Source of the DNA: Devosia insulae DS-56
GTDB lineage: Bacteria > Pseudomonadota > Alphaproteobacteria > Rhizobiales > Devosiaceae
Assembly (NCBI RefSeq): GCF_000970465.2
Contig: NZ_LAJE02000107.1
Coordinates: 1-36,967, forward strand
Direction of reading: 5' to 3'
Length of the DNA: 36,967 bases
Made by a program: the position numbers and the translations under genes. The notes under the pieces are model-generated. The model was given only the letters and a program-made list of their open reading frames with translations, had not been told where the DNA came from and did no database searches. Shown here in pieces: positions 23,759-34,125 of the stretch. Each line of letters begins with the position of its first letter. Position 1 is the first letter of the stretch.

Positions 23759-24556
23759 TTACCACTCGATGCTCTGCCCCGGTAGCGCGCGCTGCAGGTT
23801 GCGCCGCGTGGCGGCCTCGAAGGCGGTGGGCCATTCGACCCCGAGCGAGGCACAGAGCGCCTTGGCGCGCGGCATGAAAACGCGGGCCAGGGCGAGGTTG
23901 GAGGCGATGGCCGAGTCGGCGTTGAGCTGGGGCAGCGGCACCGAGGCAAGCACTACCATGCGCTCGGCATCGAGCACGCGACTCAGGTGCAGCATGCCGC
24001 CCGGAATCCTTGGGTTGATCTCGATGGTCAGGAGGTCGGTGAGGAAGCGGCGGAGGAAGGTGTTGCCGACAGTCATCAGTTCGACCTCGCCTCGCCCGAT
24101 GGCCACCGGCGTCAGGCCGAGGATGCGGATGAACTCGCCGACCATCCAGCCAAGCCGTCCGGGATTGCGGGCCGGCTCGGGCGTTTCGCGGCGGAGCGTG
24201 GCGTAAAGGTTGCCGCGATCGACCAGTGGTTTCAGGCTGTCCTGGGCGGTGTGGGCCAGATGATCGGGGTTGGCGATGTGGAGGTCGATACGCAGCCAGT
24301 CGTCGGTGATGGCGTTGAGCACCAGGGCGTGCGGCAGACGGTTGTAGTGAACGATGGGGGCAATGGCCCCGAGCGCCTTGCGCCAATCGGTAGCGAGCCC
24401 TTCGTGTTCGGCGGGGTCGGCGATGGCGAGCAGGTCGACATCGCTGAACGCGTCGGCGGTACCCGTGCCGAAGCTGCCGGAGAGGAACAGCGCCGTAATG
24501 CGCGGATCGCCGCCAAAACTGTCGACGACCCGCGCAATCAAGGTTTTCTGGTCCAT
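23759..24556 (-). CDS. Nucleotidyltransferase-fold protein, aminoglycoside adenylyltransferase-like
   Basis: The 265-residue protein carries the polymerase-beta nucleotidyltransferase signature GSFGTGTADAFSDVDLL (G27-S28 and D39-x-D41), then a helical C-terminal half, the layout of ANT and related small-molecule nucleotidyltransferases. The substrate cannot be read from sequence; many such genes do not confer resistance. The ATG at 24556 (MDQKTLIARV) follows GGGAGCGAGCGGC; a TTG at 24571 is also in frame. It lies just downstream of the chloramphenicol acetyltransferase gene on the same strand. Confidence 0.82.
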   Translation of the reverse strand: MDQKTLIARVVDSFGGDPRITALFLSGSFGTGTADAFSDVDLLAIADPAEHEGLATDWRKALGAIAPIVHYNRLPHALVLNAITDDWLRIDLHIANPDHLAHTAQDSLKPLVDRGNLYATLRRETPEPARNPGRLGWMVGEFIRILGLTPVAIGRGEVELMTVGNTFLRRFLTDLLTIEINPRIPGGMLHLSRVLDAERMVVLASVPLPQLNADSAIASNLALARVFMPRAKALCASLGVEWPTAFEAATRRNLQRALPGQSIEW

Positions 24557-24622
24557 GCCGCTCGCTCCCAATGGTTTTTCAGTATTGGAAGAGAGCAGTC
24601 GCAGGGTCCAGAGGACCTATGT

Positions 24623-25261
24623 TCATCTTGTCAGTATTTTAGACTGCCAATATACATGAAGATCCGCGATGCGGTTCGAGGTGAACAGCGGCATCGCCCC
24701 GGCAAGTTGCTCGTCGGTCCAATTCCACCAGTGCATTTCCAGCAGCATGGCGATCTCCGCGTCGGCGAAACGTTTGCGGATGGGCTTGGCCGGATTGCCG
24801 CCGACGATGGTGTAGGGCTCGACGTCCTTGGTCACCAGCGCCCGGGTGCCGATCAGCGCGCCGTGGCCGACGGTGATGCCGGGCATGATGATCGCCTCCG
24901 AGCCGATCCACACATCGTTGCCGATGACGGTGTCACCGGCCGGCGCGAAGCCGTCGGCGGCGCCGGCGAAGGCTGCGATCTCCGGCATGTAATGGAACGG
25001 GAAGGTGCTGATCCAGTCGTTGCGGTGGCCCTGGTTGCCCGCCATGATGAAGGCCGCGCCCGAGCCGATGGAGCAGAAGCTGCCGATGATCAGGCGATCG
25101 ACATCGGAGCGGTCCGGCATCAGGTAGCGGGCACAATCGTCGAAGCTGTGGCCGTGGTAGTAGCCGGAATAGTAGCTGAAACGACCAACCCGGATATTGG
25201 GGTTGGTCACCTGCTCGTCGAGCCGGATGCCCTTGAACGGGCTTTCGAAAGTGTTGGTCAT
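24623..25261 (-). CDS. catB: Type B chloramphenicol acetyltransferase (xenobiotic acyltransferase)
   Basis: A hexapeptide-repeat (left-handed beta helix) enzyme that moves acetyl from acetyl-CoA to chloramphenicol or a similar hydroxyl compound. The 212-residue protein follows CatB closely: [53 protein letters not shown], the catalytic histidine at H79 as in the Pseudomonas enzyme, then [16 protein letters not shown] and [13 protein letters not shown]. It is full length. In soil alphaproteobacteria such genes are usually chromosomal and intrinsic, and nothing here suggests a mobile element. Confidence 0.93.
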   Translation of the reverse strand: MTNTFESPFKGIRLDEQVTNPNIRVGRFSYYSGYYHGHSFDDCARYLMPDRSDVDRLIIGSFCSIGSGAAFIMAGNQGHRNDWISTFPFHYMPEIAAFAGAADGFAPAGDTVIGNDVWIGSEAIIMPGITVGHGALIGTRALVTKDVEPYTIVGGNPAKPIRKRFADAEIAMLLEMHWWNWTDEQLAGAMPLFTSNRIADLHVYWQSKILTR

Positions 25262-25486
25262 GATGCTGTCTCGATAGATGGCCGGCGCCGCACGAGCGGA
25301 CGCTGCAAGCCATGTGGTTGTTGAGAATGAGCAGCCGCACTCACCCGGCGCGACGCGCCGGGGGCAGCAGCATCGCCACGCCGATCAGGCGCGCGACGCG
25401 ATGGAGGTGGTTCGGTCTGCCAGCTTCATGATGGCCCGCGTTTAGGTGATGGACGAAGCGGTGTCAAACAGCCGGCCTTGTGCACC
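25262..25486 (-). promoter_or_regulatory. Leader region upstream of catB
   Basis: No protein gene is convincing. A CCGGCG-CGA-CGCCGG hairpin lies near 25349-25365, overlapped on the minus strand by short frames such as MKLADRTTSIASRA (stop after 14 codons) and [10 protein letters not shown]. Some cat genes use leader peptides and hairpins for induction, so this might be an attenuator, but the evidence is weak. Confidence 0.25.
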
Positions 25487-25855
25487 TCACAAAGGCATCT
25501 CGGCGGCCAGCCGTTCGTCGATCTCGATGATGTGGGCGCATAGTTCGCTGGCGCCGGAGGCGTAACCGTCGAGCTTGAGCACATCGCCATCGGCAAAGCC
25601 GATCAGGATGTTGCCGGTCCAGCGCCGCTGCATGCCCACCACCTGCGCGAGGTCCTTGGAGATCCGGCTGCCGTTGGCTCCGGCGTAGTCGAGACTGGTG
25701 CCGCGCCAGCGCACATCGGTGCGCACGATGGAGCGAATTGTCGCCGCAGCAGTCAGCATGCACAGCGCGAAGGCTAGGATCAGCCAGGTCAGCATCTGCA
25801 TCTGGGCTTCCGCGTCGGCGCGCGCCGAACCGACGAAGAGGCGAACATAGAGCAT
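25487..25855 (-). CDS. Small membrane protein with a C-terminal beta domain (122 aa)
   Basis: The protein starts MLYVRLFVGSARAD, has a membrane helix (LTWLILAFALCMLTAAATI) at about 22-42, then a soluble domain with alternating strands (WRGTSLDYAG, RRWTGNILIGFADGDVLKL) that resembles a bacterial PH-like domain. Function unknown. Its ATG overlaps the stop codon of the preceding small gene (TGATG), so the two are translationally coupled. Confidence 0.6.
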   Translation of the reverse strand: MLYVRLFVGSARADAEAQMQMLTWLILAFALCMLTAAATIRSIVRTDVRWRGTSLDYAGANGSRISKDLAQVVGMQRRWTGNILIGFADGDVLKLDGYASGASELCAHIIEIDERLAAEMPL

Positions 25856-26034
25856 CAGACAAACAAGCCCGGCGCCAACACGATGCCGGACCAGTGCATG
25901 CCGCTTGGTGCGATCCGGCGCCAGCCCTGGCGCTCGGGCGGTGGCCGAAACAGGGCGCGCACCAGCAGGCCGACGGCCGCTGCGCCAGCGAGCCCCGCCG
26001 TGAACGGGCCGAAGAGATTGATCCACCACTGCAT
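25855..26034 (-). CDS. Small membrane protein (59 aa) coupled to the next gene
   Basis: It encodes MQWWINLFGPF, one membrane helix (TAGLAGAAAVGLLVRALF), a basic stretch PPPERQGWRR and a second hydrophobic end (WSGIVLAPGLFV). The stop codon overlaps the next ATG as TGATG. The ATG is preceded by CTCCTCCC, the reverse of a ribosome site, so the true start could lie further upstream in the open frame; I list the first well-formed one. Confidence 0.5.
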   Translation of the reverse strand: MQWWINLFGPFTAGLAGAAAVGLLVRALFRPPPERQGWRRIAPSGMHWSGIVLAPGLFV

Positions 26035-26191
26035 GGGAGGAGATCTAGCCGAAGACGGCTGCAGATTTGCTAAGGTTGTCGGACGAATGCTCAGGATGAA
26101 GGCGGTCGTGCCGCCGGCGGTCGACCGATGCAAGGAACACGGAGTTATCCCAGTGCCGACCCATGCTGCTGGGCATCGCCAGTTGTGGCGG

Positions 26192-26581
26192 ATGATGGTT
26201 GCCGTAGTTGGCGCGCTCGTCCTGGCTGGCACGCCCGCGCTCGCCGCGACGTCTTACACCTGCTCCAATGCCGAATTGGTGCGCGTCGCCTGCGCCGACG
26301 CGGCCTGCGAGGTGCTGGATGAGGCGATCCTGACGGTGGCGATCGACGGCTACGATCGCTTCACGGTGTGCGGCGAGGCGCTGTGCTGGAGCGGGACCGG
26401 GACGCGCCAGGTCTCGGGCGCCTACGAGATCGTCACCGGCGTCGGCCTCAAGTCAGAAATAGGCGATGGCGGCGCGCCCAATGATGCGGTGCTGGCGTTC
26501 GACCCGAAGACCGGAATGGGGACGATCCTGGCGCCCCCATTCTATTCGCCGATCCACTGCCAGGTTCACCCCGGCGAGTGA
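26192..26581 (+). CDS. Small exported Cys-rich protein (129 aa), unknown
   Basis: An ATG pair at 26192 opens a signal peptide (MMVAVVGALVLAGTPALA, cleavage before ATSYTCS). The mature protein of about 110 residues has six or seven cysteines (YTCSN, VACADAACEV, TVCGEALCW, IHCQV), suggesting a disulfide-bonded periplasmic or secreted protein with several beta strands. An earlier ATG at 26087 in the same frame would add a hydrophilic 35-residue head and is less likely. No family is recognised. Confidence 0.65.
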   Translation: MMVAVVGALVLAGTPALAATSYTCSNAELVRVACADAACEVLDEAILTVAIDGYDRFTVCGEALCWSGTGTRQVSGAYEIVTGVGLKSEIGDGGAPNDAVLAFDPKTGMGTILAPPFYSPIHCQVHPGE

Positions 26582-26671
26582 GCGGGGATCAGGCCCGGGG
26601 ATAGCAGCGTGGCTAACGCGCCCCCCACGTCCCCATTGCCACATTGGTACCACATATGACACCATAATGGG

Positions 26672-26995
26672 ATGGAAATCGTCGAGTATACATTGGCCGA
26701 TGGACGGAGCCCGTTCGGCGCGTGGTTCGAGGATTTGGATGCGGTTGCTGCCGCCAAAGTTACTGTCGCGATCAGCCGCTTGGCGCAAGGCAACGTTTCC
26801 AATGTCAAAGGCGTCGGCGGTGGCGTGCTTGAGCAGAAGATCAACTTCGGCCCGGGCTACAGGATCTATTTCGGTCGCGACGGGGACAGATTGATCATCC
26901 TGATCGGCGGCGGGACCAAGCAGCGCCAGCACCGGGACATCGCCGAGGCGTTGCAACGGTGGAGCGACTACAAAACCAGAAAGACCGGAGGCTAG
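26672..26995 (+). CDS. RelE/HigB-like toxin of a type II toxin-antitoxin pair
   Basis: The 107-residue basic protein fits the phage-derived Gp49-like/HigB group of RelE/ParE toxins: MEIVEYTLADGRSPFGAWF, a central DAVAAAKVTVAISRLAQGN helix, VKGVGGGVLEQKINFGPGYR and IYFGRDGDRLIILIGGGTK near the end, the core strands and glycines of that fold. Such toxins cleave mRNA at the ribosome. It precedes its antitoxin by one base (TAG, then C, then ATG), in the HigBA order. Several repeated TGGTACCA and CATATG motifs lie just ahead of the ATG and could be the operator. Confidence 0.88.
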   Translation: MEIVEYTLADGRSPFGAWFEDLDAVAAAKVTVAISRLAQGNVSNVKGVGGGVLEQKINFGPGYRIYFGRDGDRLIILIGGGTKQRQHRDIAEALQRWSDYKTRKTGG

Positions 26996-26996
26996 C

Positions 26997-27314
26997 ATGC
27001 CGCTGACACGCGACTTCAAGGATAGCATCAAGACCAGGGCTGATGCCGACCCGGCGTTCCGCGCGGCACTGCTGAGCGAAGTGGTCGACTTGTTCCTTGC
27101 CGGCGACGTCGCGACCGGACGGGCAGTGCTGCGTGACTACATCAACGCCACAGTGGGATTTGCGGCTCTGGCGGAGATCACCGGGATACCGGTGAAGAGT
27201 CTGATGCGAATGGTAGGTACCACCGGCAATCCGCGCGCCGAGAATCTGTTTGCGATCCTCGGCGCGTTGCAACGGGCAACCGGCGTGCAGCTGAGCGTGC
27301 GCGCTGCCGCCTGA
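26997..27314 (+). CDS. Helix-turn-helix antitoxin of the pair
   Basis: The 105-residue protein has an N-terminal dimer region (FKDSIKTRADADPAFRAALL, AGDVATGRAVLRDYINATVG) and a C-terminal helix-turn-helix (FAALAEITGIPVKSLMRMVG, NPRAENLFAILGALQRATG), the layout of HigA-like antitoxins that neutralise the toxin and repress the operon. Its stop codon directly abuts the stop codon of carB on the other strand. Confidence 0.88.
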   Translation: MPLTRDFKDSIKTRADADPAFRAALLSEVVDLFLAGDVATGRAVLRDYINATVGFAALAEITGIPVKSLMRMVGTTGNPRAENLFAILGALQRATGVQLSVRAAA

Positions 27315-30638
<3,324 letters not shown>

Positions 30639-30667
30639 CTGTGGCTCTCGGTTGCGCTTTGGCTTGT

Positions 30668-30691
30668 CCGAAAAGTCTCGCGACTTTTCGG
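30668..30691. repeat. CCGAAAAGTC-TCGC-GACTTTTCGG palindrome in the carB leader
   Basis: A perfect 10-base stem (30668-30677 with 30682-30691) around TCGC. It shares the AAAAGT/ACTTTT core with copies at 3188-3208 and 14251-14272. It lies 30 bases ahead of the carB ATG, in a 214-base leader without a gene. Confidence 0.65.
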
Positions 30692-30852
30692 GCCTCAGCG
30701 TTTGGCGCGCGCGGAAAGACGCGCGTTGGCGCGGACTTGGGCGGCAGACTCTGTGGGCTAGGCGCGTCCTGTAACCGAAGCGCTGAGGGAAGGGAACCCC
30801 CAGCGCGAACGAAGCGTGTGCAAGTTGTCGCGGGGGCAGCCGTGCCCACGCG

Positions 30853-31581
30853 TCACGCGTCGACCGGCCAGCGCTTCAACGCCTCGGCGCCGGCCGTGCT
30901 GAGGCCATAGACGCCACGGTCGATGCGGTCGAACCAGCCATAGACATTGTGGAGCAGGATCCGTGCGGCGAGCGGGGTAGCGGTCTTGAGGTCGCGGGGA
31001 CGCAGCGGGCCCGCCTGCAGTGCCGCGGCGCAGGCAAGGGCCTGCTGCCGGTAGGCGGTCGTGATCGGCTGCCGGGTGCTGCCGCCGGAGGGGGGGTCGC
31101 CGTTGCGGAGGCGCTGCTCCTCCACCAGCCGGTTGCGCTTACGGGTGTTCTTTTTCGGCATCGGCGCGATCGGGCTGACGATGATCTCGACATGGTCGCC
31201 GGTGCTGACCCCGAGCATGCCGAGGCCGAGGCGCCGGCAGAGGTCGCGGAAGCGGCGGTCGCGCTCGCGGCCCTTGCCGGTCAGAGAAGTGCGCGCGGCG
31301 ATCCAGACCTCGTCGCTTTGCGCCTGGCGGTCGACCGCCTGCAGCACCAGCTCGAGGTTGAAGGCCTGCTTCAGCTCGCAGATCACCACCAACGGCGGTT
31401 CGCCCTCGAGCAGCCCGACGAGATCGCAGCCGCCGACCTCGCCTTTCACAGCGTAGCCGGCGGCTTCGAGGAAGCTTTTCACAGGCGGGTAGAGGGTGGT
31501 TTCCAGGGCAGGGCGTCCGAGTATGATTCTCGGAGCCGATGTTAGCTCAATGTCGGGCGTCGAGCGCGTCCCTGACCGCAT
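30853..31581 (-). CDS. DUF2161 family protein, PD-(D/E)XK nuclease-like
   Basis: The family body is clear: [56 protein letters not shown] and a C-terminal [20 protein letters not shown] with [19 protein letters not shown]. The EVGGCDLV...ICELK pattern matches the D-ExK core of restriction-fold nucleases. Function is unknown. The start is uncertain: the conserved part has no ATG, GTG or TTG near its beginning, and the first in-frame ATG (31581) lies inside the preceding DUF1127 gene, overlapping it by 35 bases, without a good ribosome site. About 242 residues from there. Confidence 0.78.
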   Translation of the reverse strand: MRSGTRSTPDIELTSAPRIILGRPALETTLYPPVKSFLEAAGYAVKGEVGGCDLVGLLEGEPPLVVICELKQAFNLELVLQAVDRQAQSDEVWIAARTSLTGKGRERDRRFRDLCRRLGLGMLGVSTGDHVEIIVSPIAPMPKKNTRKRNRLVEEQRLRNGDPPSGGSTRQPITTAYRQQALACAAALQAGPLRPRDLKTATPLAARILLHNVYGWFDRIDRGVYGLSTAGAEALKRWPVDA

Positions 31582-31759
31582 CGATGCTGATGCCGAGATC
31601 ATCAAGGCGCCAGGGCTCCAACTCCATCAGGCTGAGCATGGCCAGCCGACGGCTACGCTGTTGGCGCCAGGCGATAAAGCTCGAGGCCAGGGCGCGGATT
31701 GCGACGGCGGCAAGGCTGGAACGCGGTGCGTCCTCGTGGGCGGCGGACATCAGGCTCAT
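31547..31759 (-). CDS. DUF1127 domain small protein
   Basis: The 70-residue protein ends in the DUF1127 signature (IAWRQQRSRRLAMLSLMELE, then [18 protein letters not shown]), a small basic helical protein common in alphaproteobacteria. Relatives bind RNA or small regulatory proteins and are stress- or phosphate-linked. The ATG at 31759 follows CGAGGAGAACCGCA. It overlaps the start of the DUF2161 frame. In Rhodobacter a DUF1127 gene is co-transcribed with CCUCCUCCC small RNAs, but the RNA cluster here is 19 kb away. Confidence 0.85.
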   Translation of the reverse strand: MSLMSAAHEDAPRSSLAAVAIRALASSFIAWRQQRSRRLAMLSLMELEPWRLDDLGISIDAVRDALDARH

Positions 31760-31950
31760 TGCGGTTCTCCTCGGTTTGGCTTGCGGCACAGCGTGGCCGT
31801 TCGACTTCATGACGAAAGAGGAGGGCTGGGATCGACATCGGGAGCGCAGAAAGTTCCGAGGACCAGTTGCACGCGGGGTCCCGCGGGGTGTCGAACTTGC
31901 CGGTATTGGATCGACTACCTAGGTGAGCAGGTGAGGGCCAAGCCTTGTCG

Positions 31951-31973
31951 AAGCTCGCCTGAAGTGCGAGCTT
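31951..31973. promoter_or_regulatory. Inverted repeat AAGCTCGC/GCGAGCTT between DUF1127 and DUF2277 genes
   Basis: Eight-base arms (31951-31958, 31966-31973) around CTGAAGT. It sits about 32 bases before the DUF2277 ATG and could be an operator for either divergent gene. The rest of 31760-32005 shows no gene. Confidence 0.4.
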
Positions 31974-32005
31974 TCGGCTCACGATCGTACTGGGAGACAG
32001 ATGCC

Positions 32006-32287
32006 ATGTGCCGCAACATCAAGCCGCTGTTCAACTTCGAACCGCCGGCCAGCAAGAACGAGATGCATGACGCGGCGCTGCAGTTCGTGCGGAAGATCTC
32101 GGGCTACACGCACCCATCCAAGGCGAACGAGGAGGCGTTCAACGACGCCGTGGCCGACATCGAACGGGTGGTGAAGCGGCTGCTCAAGGAACTCGAAACC
32201 GACGCACCCAAGCGCGACCGCGAGGTGCTGATCGCGCGGCTGCGGGAAAAGGCGAAGCTGCGCTATGCGCCGCGGGTCGAGGCGTGA
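32006..32287 (+). CDS. DUF2277 domain-containing protein
   Basis: The 93-residue protein opens MCRNIKPLFNFEPPASKNEM and continues with QFVRKISGYTHPSKANEEAF, the unmistakable DUF2277 pattern, a small helical protein of unknown function. The C-terminal half is charged and helical (IERVVKRLLKELE). The ATG at 32006 follows GGGAGACAGATGCC; an ATG at 32001 is in another frame. Confidence 0.92.
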   Translation: MCRNIKPLFNFEPPASKNEMHDAALQFVRKISGYTHPSKANEEAFNDAVADIERVVKRLLKELETDAPKRDREVLIARLREKAKLRYAPRVEA

Positions 32288-32290
32288 GCA

Positions 32291-32314
32291 GATGCGGCCG
32301 CTGACGGCCGCATC
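32291..32314. terminator. Two-way hairpin between DUF2277 and a convergent gene
   Basis: GATGCGGCCG (32291-32300) pairs perfectly with CGGCCGCATC (32305-32314) around CTGA, between stop codons at 32287 and 32323. Confidence 0.6.
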
Positions 32315-32322
32315 CGGAGCAC

Positions 32323-32832
32323 TCAGCTCTTCTTGAAGGTGATGGCCGAGGCGGTGGTCTGGCCCTTCTTGTCGACCAGGGTAAAGCCCAGCTTGATGCT
32401 GCTGCCGCTTAGCGTCATCACCGAGGAGGCGGTGCCGTAGCTGGTCTTCATACCGGCGGAGGCGAAGACGATGGTGCTGCCGGCCCGCTTGCCGACGGTG
32501 GTGGTGTTGGCGCCCTGGGCCGAGGACGAGGCCTCGAAGCGCTTGGTCGCATCATTGTAGACCATGCTGCCGCGGAAGCTGGCTGCACCCGAGCCGCCGA
32601 ACGAGCAGCGGCCGGAATAAGTGAGTTTGCCGGCACTCGCTGCCTTGAAGGTGAGGCGGCAGACCACAGTGCCCGGATCTGGGCCGGTGACCTTGCCGCT
32701 ACCGCGCCAGCTGCCCTCGTATTTGGCGAGGAGCGCATTCTCGGCGGGGCCGGCAACAGCCGGCAGGGCGACGGGCAGGGCGAGGACGGATGAGAGGGCG
32801 AGGACCTTGAGGCTCGTCGGCAGGCGCAGCAT
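32323..32832 (-). CDS. Small exported beta-rich protein (169 aa), unknown
   Basis: A signal peptide is clear (SLKVLALSSVLALPVALPAVA, cleavage before GPAENALLA). The mature protein is basic, Ser/Gly-rich and alternates strands (YEGSWRGSGKVTGPDPGTV, LTYSGRCSFGGSGAASFRG, FRGSMVYNDATKRFEAS), a pattern of small beta-barrel or lipocalin-like periplasmic proteins. Two cysteines (VVCRL, GRCSF) may pair. The ATG at 32832 follows GGAGATGCTTA. No family is assigned. Confidence 0.75.
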   Translation of the reverse strand: MLRLPTSLKVLALSSVLALPVALPAVAGPAENALLAKYEGSWRGSGKVTGPDPGTVVCRLTFKAASAGKLTYSGRCSFGGSGAASFRGSMVYNDATKRFEASSSAQGANTTTVGKRAGSTIVFASAGMKTSYGTASSVMTLSGSSIKLGFTLVDKKGQTTASAITFKKS

Positions 32833-33096
32833 TAAGCATCTCCGGAATCGGGCGTTCGGTGGAGCAACGGTAGCGCGGCGGCTAAGGTTGCGGGAGGGGC
32901 TCGCGGAGTTTTGCGAGAAACGCGATGAAGCGGGGATGAACGGGCCCCCAAGTATTCCCCGGCGGTTCCAGAAACCGGCGTCGAGCGCTCCCCGGCCCCT
33001 TTGCATTTTTCTGAAGTTTTTTCGTCGGGCTTGTCGATTCCGCTTCGCCTGCTTCGTCGTGAAGTCGAACAGGCTGTTCAAACAGAGGAAACGAAC

Positions 33097-33579
33097 ATGA
33101 CCACGAAGCTCGATATCGCCCCCGACAACGACAACCAGCTGGTGTTGGCTCGCATCATCGATGCCCCGGTGGAGCAGGTCTATCGCGGCTGGACCGACCC
33201 GGTGCTGATGAAGAAGTGGTTCGCGCCACGGCCGTGGACCACGCCGAAAGTGGTGACGGATGTGCGGCCGGGCGGCAGCACGCTGGTGGTGATGGCCGAC
33301 GAGAACGGCACTGAATACCCCAACCCGGGCCAGTATCTCGAAGTGGTGCCGAACAAGAAGCTGGTGTTCACCGATGCCTATACCGGCGACTGGCAGGCAA
33401 GCGAGAAGCCGTTCATGACGGTGACGCTGACCTTCGAGGATATCGGCGGCAAGACCCGTTACATCGCGCGCTGCCAGCACTGGAATGCCGAGGACAAGGC
33501 CGCCCATGTGCAGATGGGCTTTCACGAAGGCTGGGGCATGGTGACCGAGCAGCTCGAGGCAGTGCTGAAGGCGCACTGA
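33097..33579 (+). CDS. SRPBCC/AHSA1 family protein
   Basis: The 160-residue protein has the START-like fold typical of bacterial AHSA1 proteins: ARIIDAPVEQVYRGWTDPVL, MKKWFAPRPW, GGSTLVVMADENG and a C-terminal helix (HEGWGMVTEQLEAVLKA). These bind hydrophobic ligands or act as stress accessory proteins; the role here is unknown. The ATG at 33097 follows AGAGGAAACGAAC. The 264-base gap upstream shows no gene. Confidence 0.9.
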   Translation: MTTKLDIAPDNDNQLVLARIIDAPVEQVYRGWTDPVLMKKWFAPRPWTTPKVVTDVRPGGSTLVVMADENGTEYPNPGQYLEVVPNKKLVFTDAYTGDWQASEKPFMTVTLTFEDIGGKTRYIARCQHWNAEDKAAHVQMGFHEGWGMVTEQLEAVLKAH

Positions 33580-33585
33580 GGCAAA

Positions 33586-33716
33586 GCGAATAGCGAATAG
33601 CGAATAGCGAATAGCGAATAGAAGGGGTTGCCGGGACAACGAGCCCTGGCAACCCCTTTCGCTACTCGCTACTCGCTACTCGCTACTCGCTACTCGCTAC
33701 TCGCTACTCGCTATTC
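33586..33716. repeat. Inverted arrays of heptamers around a hairpin, ending in the clpS stop codon
   Basis: The left array is five copies of GCGAATA (33586-33620). A hairpin follows, AAGGGGTTGCC (33622-33632) with GGCAACCCCTT (33648-33658). The right array is seven copies of GCTACTC (33661-33709) and one GCTATTC (33710-33716). The right array is the inverted counterpart of the left one, with one base changed in most copies. The clpS TAG is part of the last unit. Confidence 0.95.
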
Positions 33717-34019
33717 CTCAGGCTCGGTGGTGAAGAGCAGCGGAAAACCCTCGTTGCGCGCCATCTCCGTGGCGCGCGTCGCCTTGCTCTCGGCGATCTC
33801 CTGGGTGAAGACGGCGACCACGCACGAGCCCTTGGTGTGGGCGGTGATCATGATGCGGTGCGCCTGGTCCTCGGTGATGCGGAACTCCGCTTTCAGCACG
33901 CGCACCACGAACTCGCGCGGCGTGAAGTCATCATTGAGCAGGATGACCTTGTGCAGCGGCGGCCGCGCCACCTTGGGTGCGGTGCGGGTACGCGGCTTGG
34001 TGTCGGTGTCGTTGGCCAT
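33711..34019 (-). CDS. clpS: ATP-dependent Clp protease adaptor ClpS
   Basis: ClpS brings N-degron proteins to ClpA-ClpP. The 102-residue protein has a flexible Thr/Arg/Pro-rich head and the conserved core PLHKVILLNDDFTPREFVV, HRIMITAHTKGSCVVAVF and EIAESKATRATEMA, which includes the N-degron pocket and the ClpA contact. The ribosome site before the ATG at 34019 is weak. Its stop codon falls inside the heptamer repeat. clpA, its usual neighbour, is not here; the gene to its other side is a divergent M16 peptidase. Confidence 0.95.
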   Translation of the reverse strand: MANDTDTKPRTRTAPKVARPPLHKVILLNDDFTPREFVVRVLKAEFRITEDQAHRIMITAHTKGSCVVAVFTQEIAESKATRATEMARNEGFPLLFTTEPEE

Positions 34020-34125
34020 GGTGCTGCCAATATAGTGCAGCCTAACCGGCGCTGCACCCTTTCGGTTGGACGACCGTCAAAGCCAGTGCGATGAATGACG
34101 TCGGATTTCAACAGGGTCATATTGC

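Noticed and set aside
23646-24386. Long His/Arg/Pro-rich minus-strand frame over the nucleotidyltransferase gene
   Set aside because: It is another frame of the same gene on the same strand; the nucleotidyltransferase frame has the conserved motifs.
33586-33716. Heptamer arrays as a CRISPR array
   Set aside because: Units are 7 bases with no spacers, and no cas gene is present.
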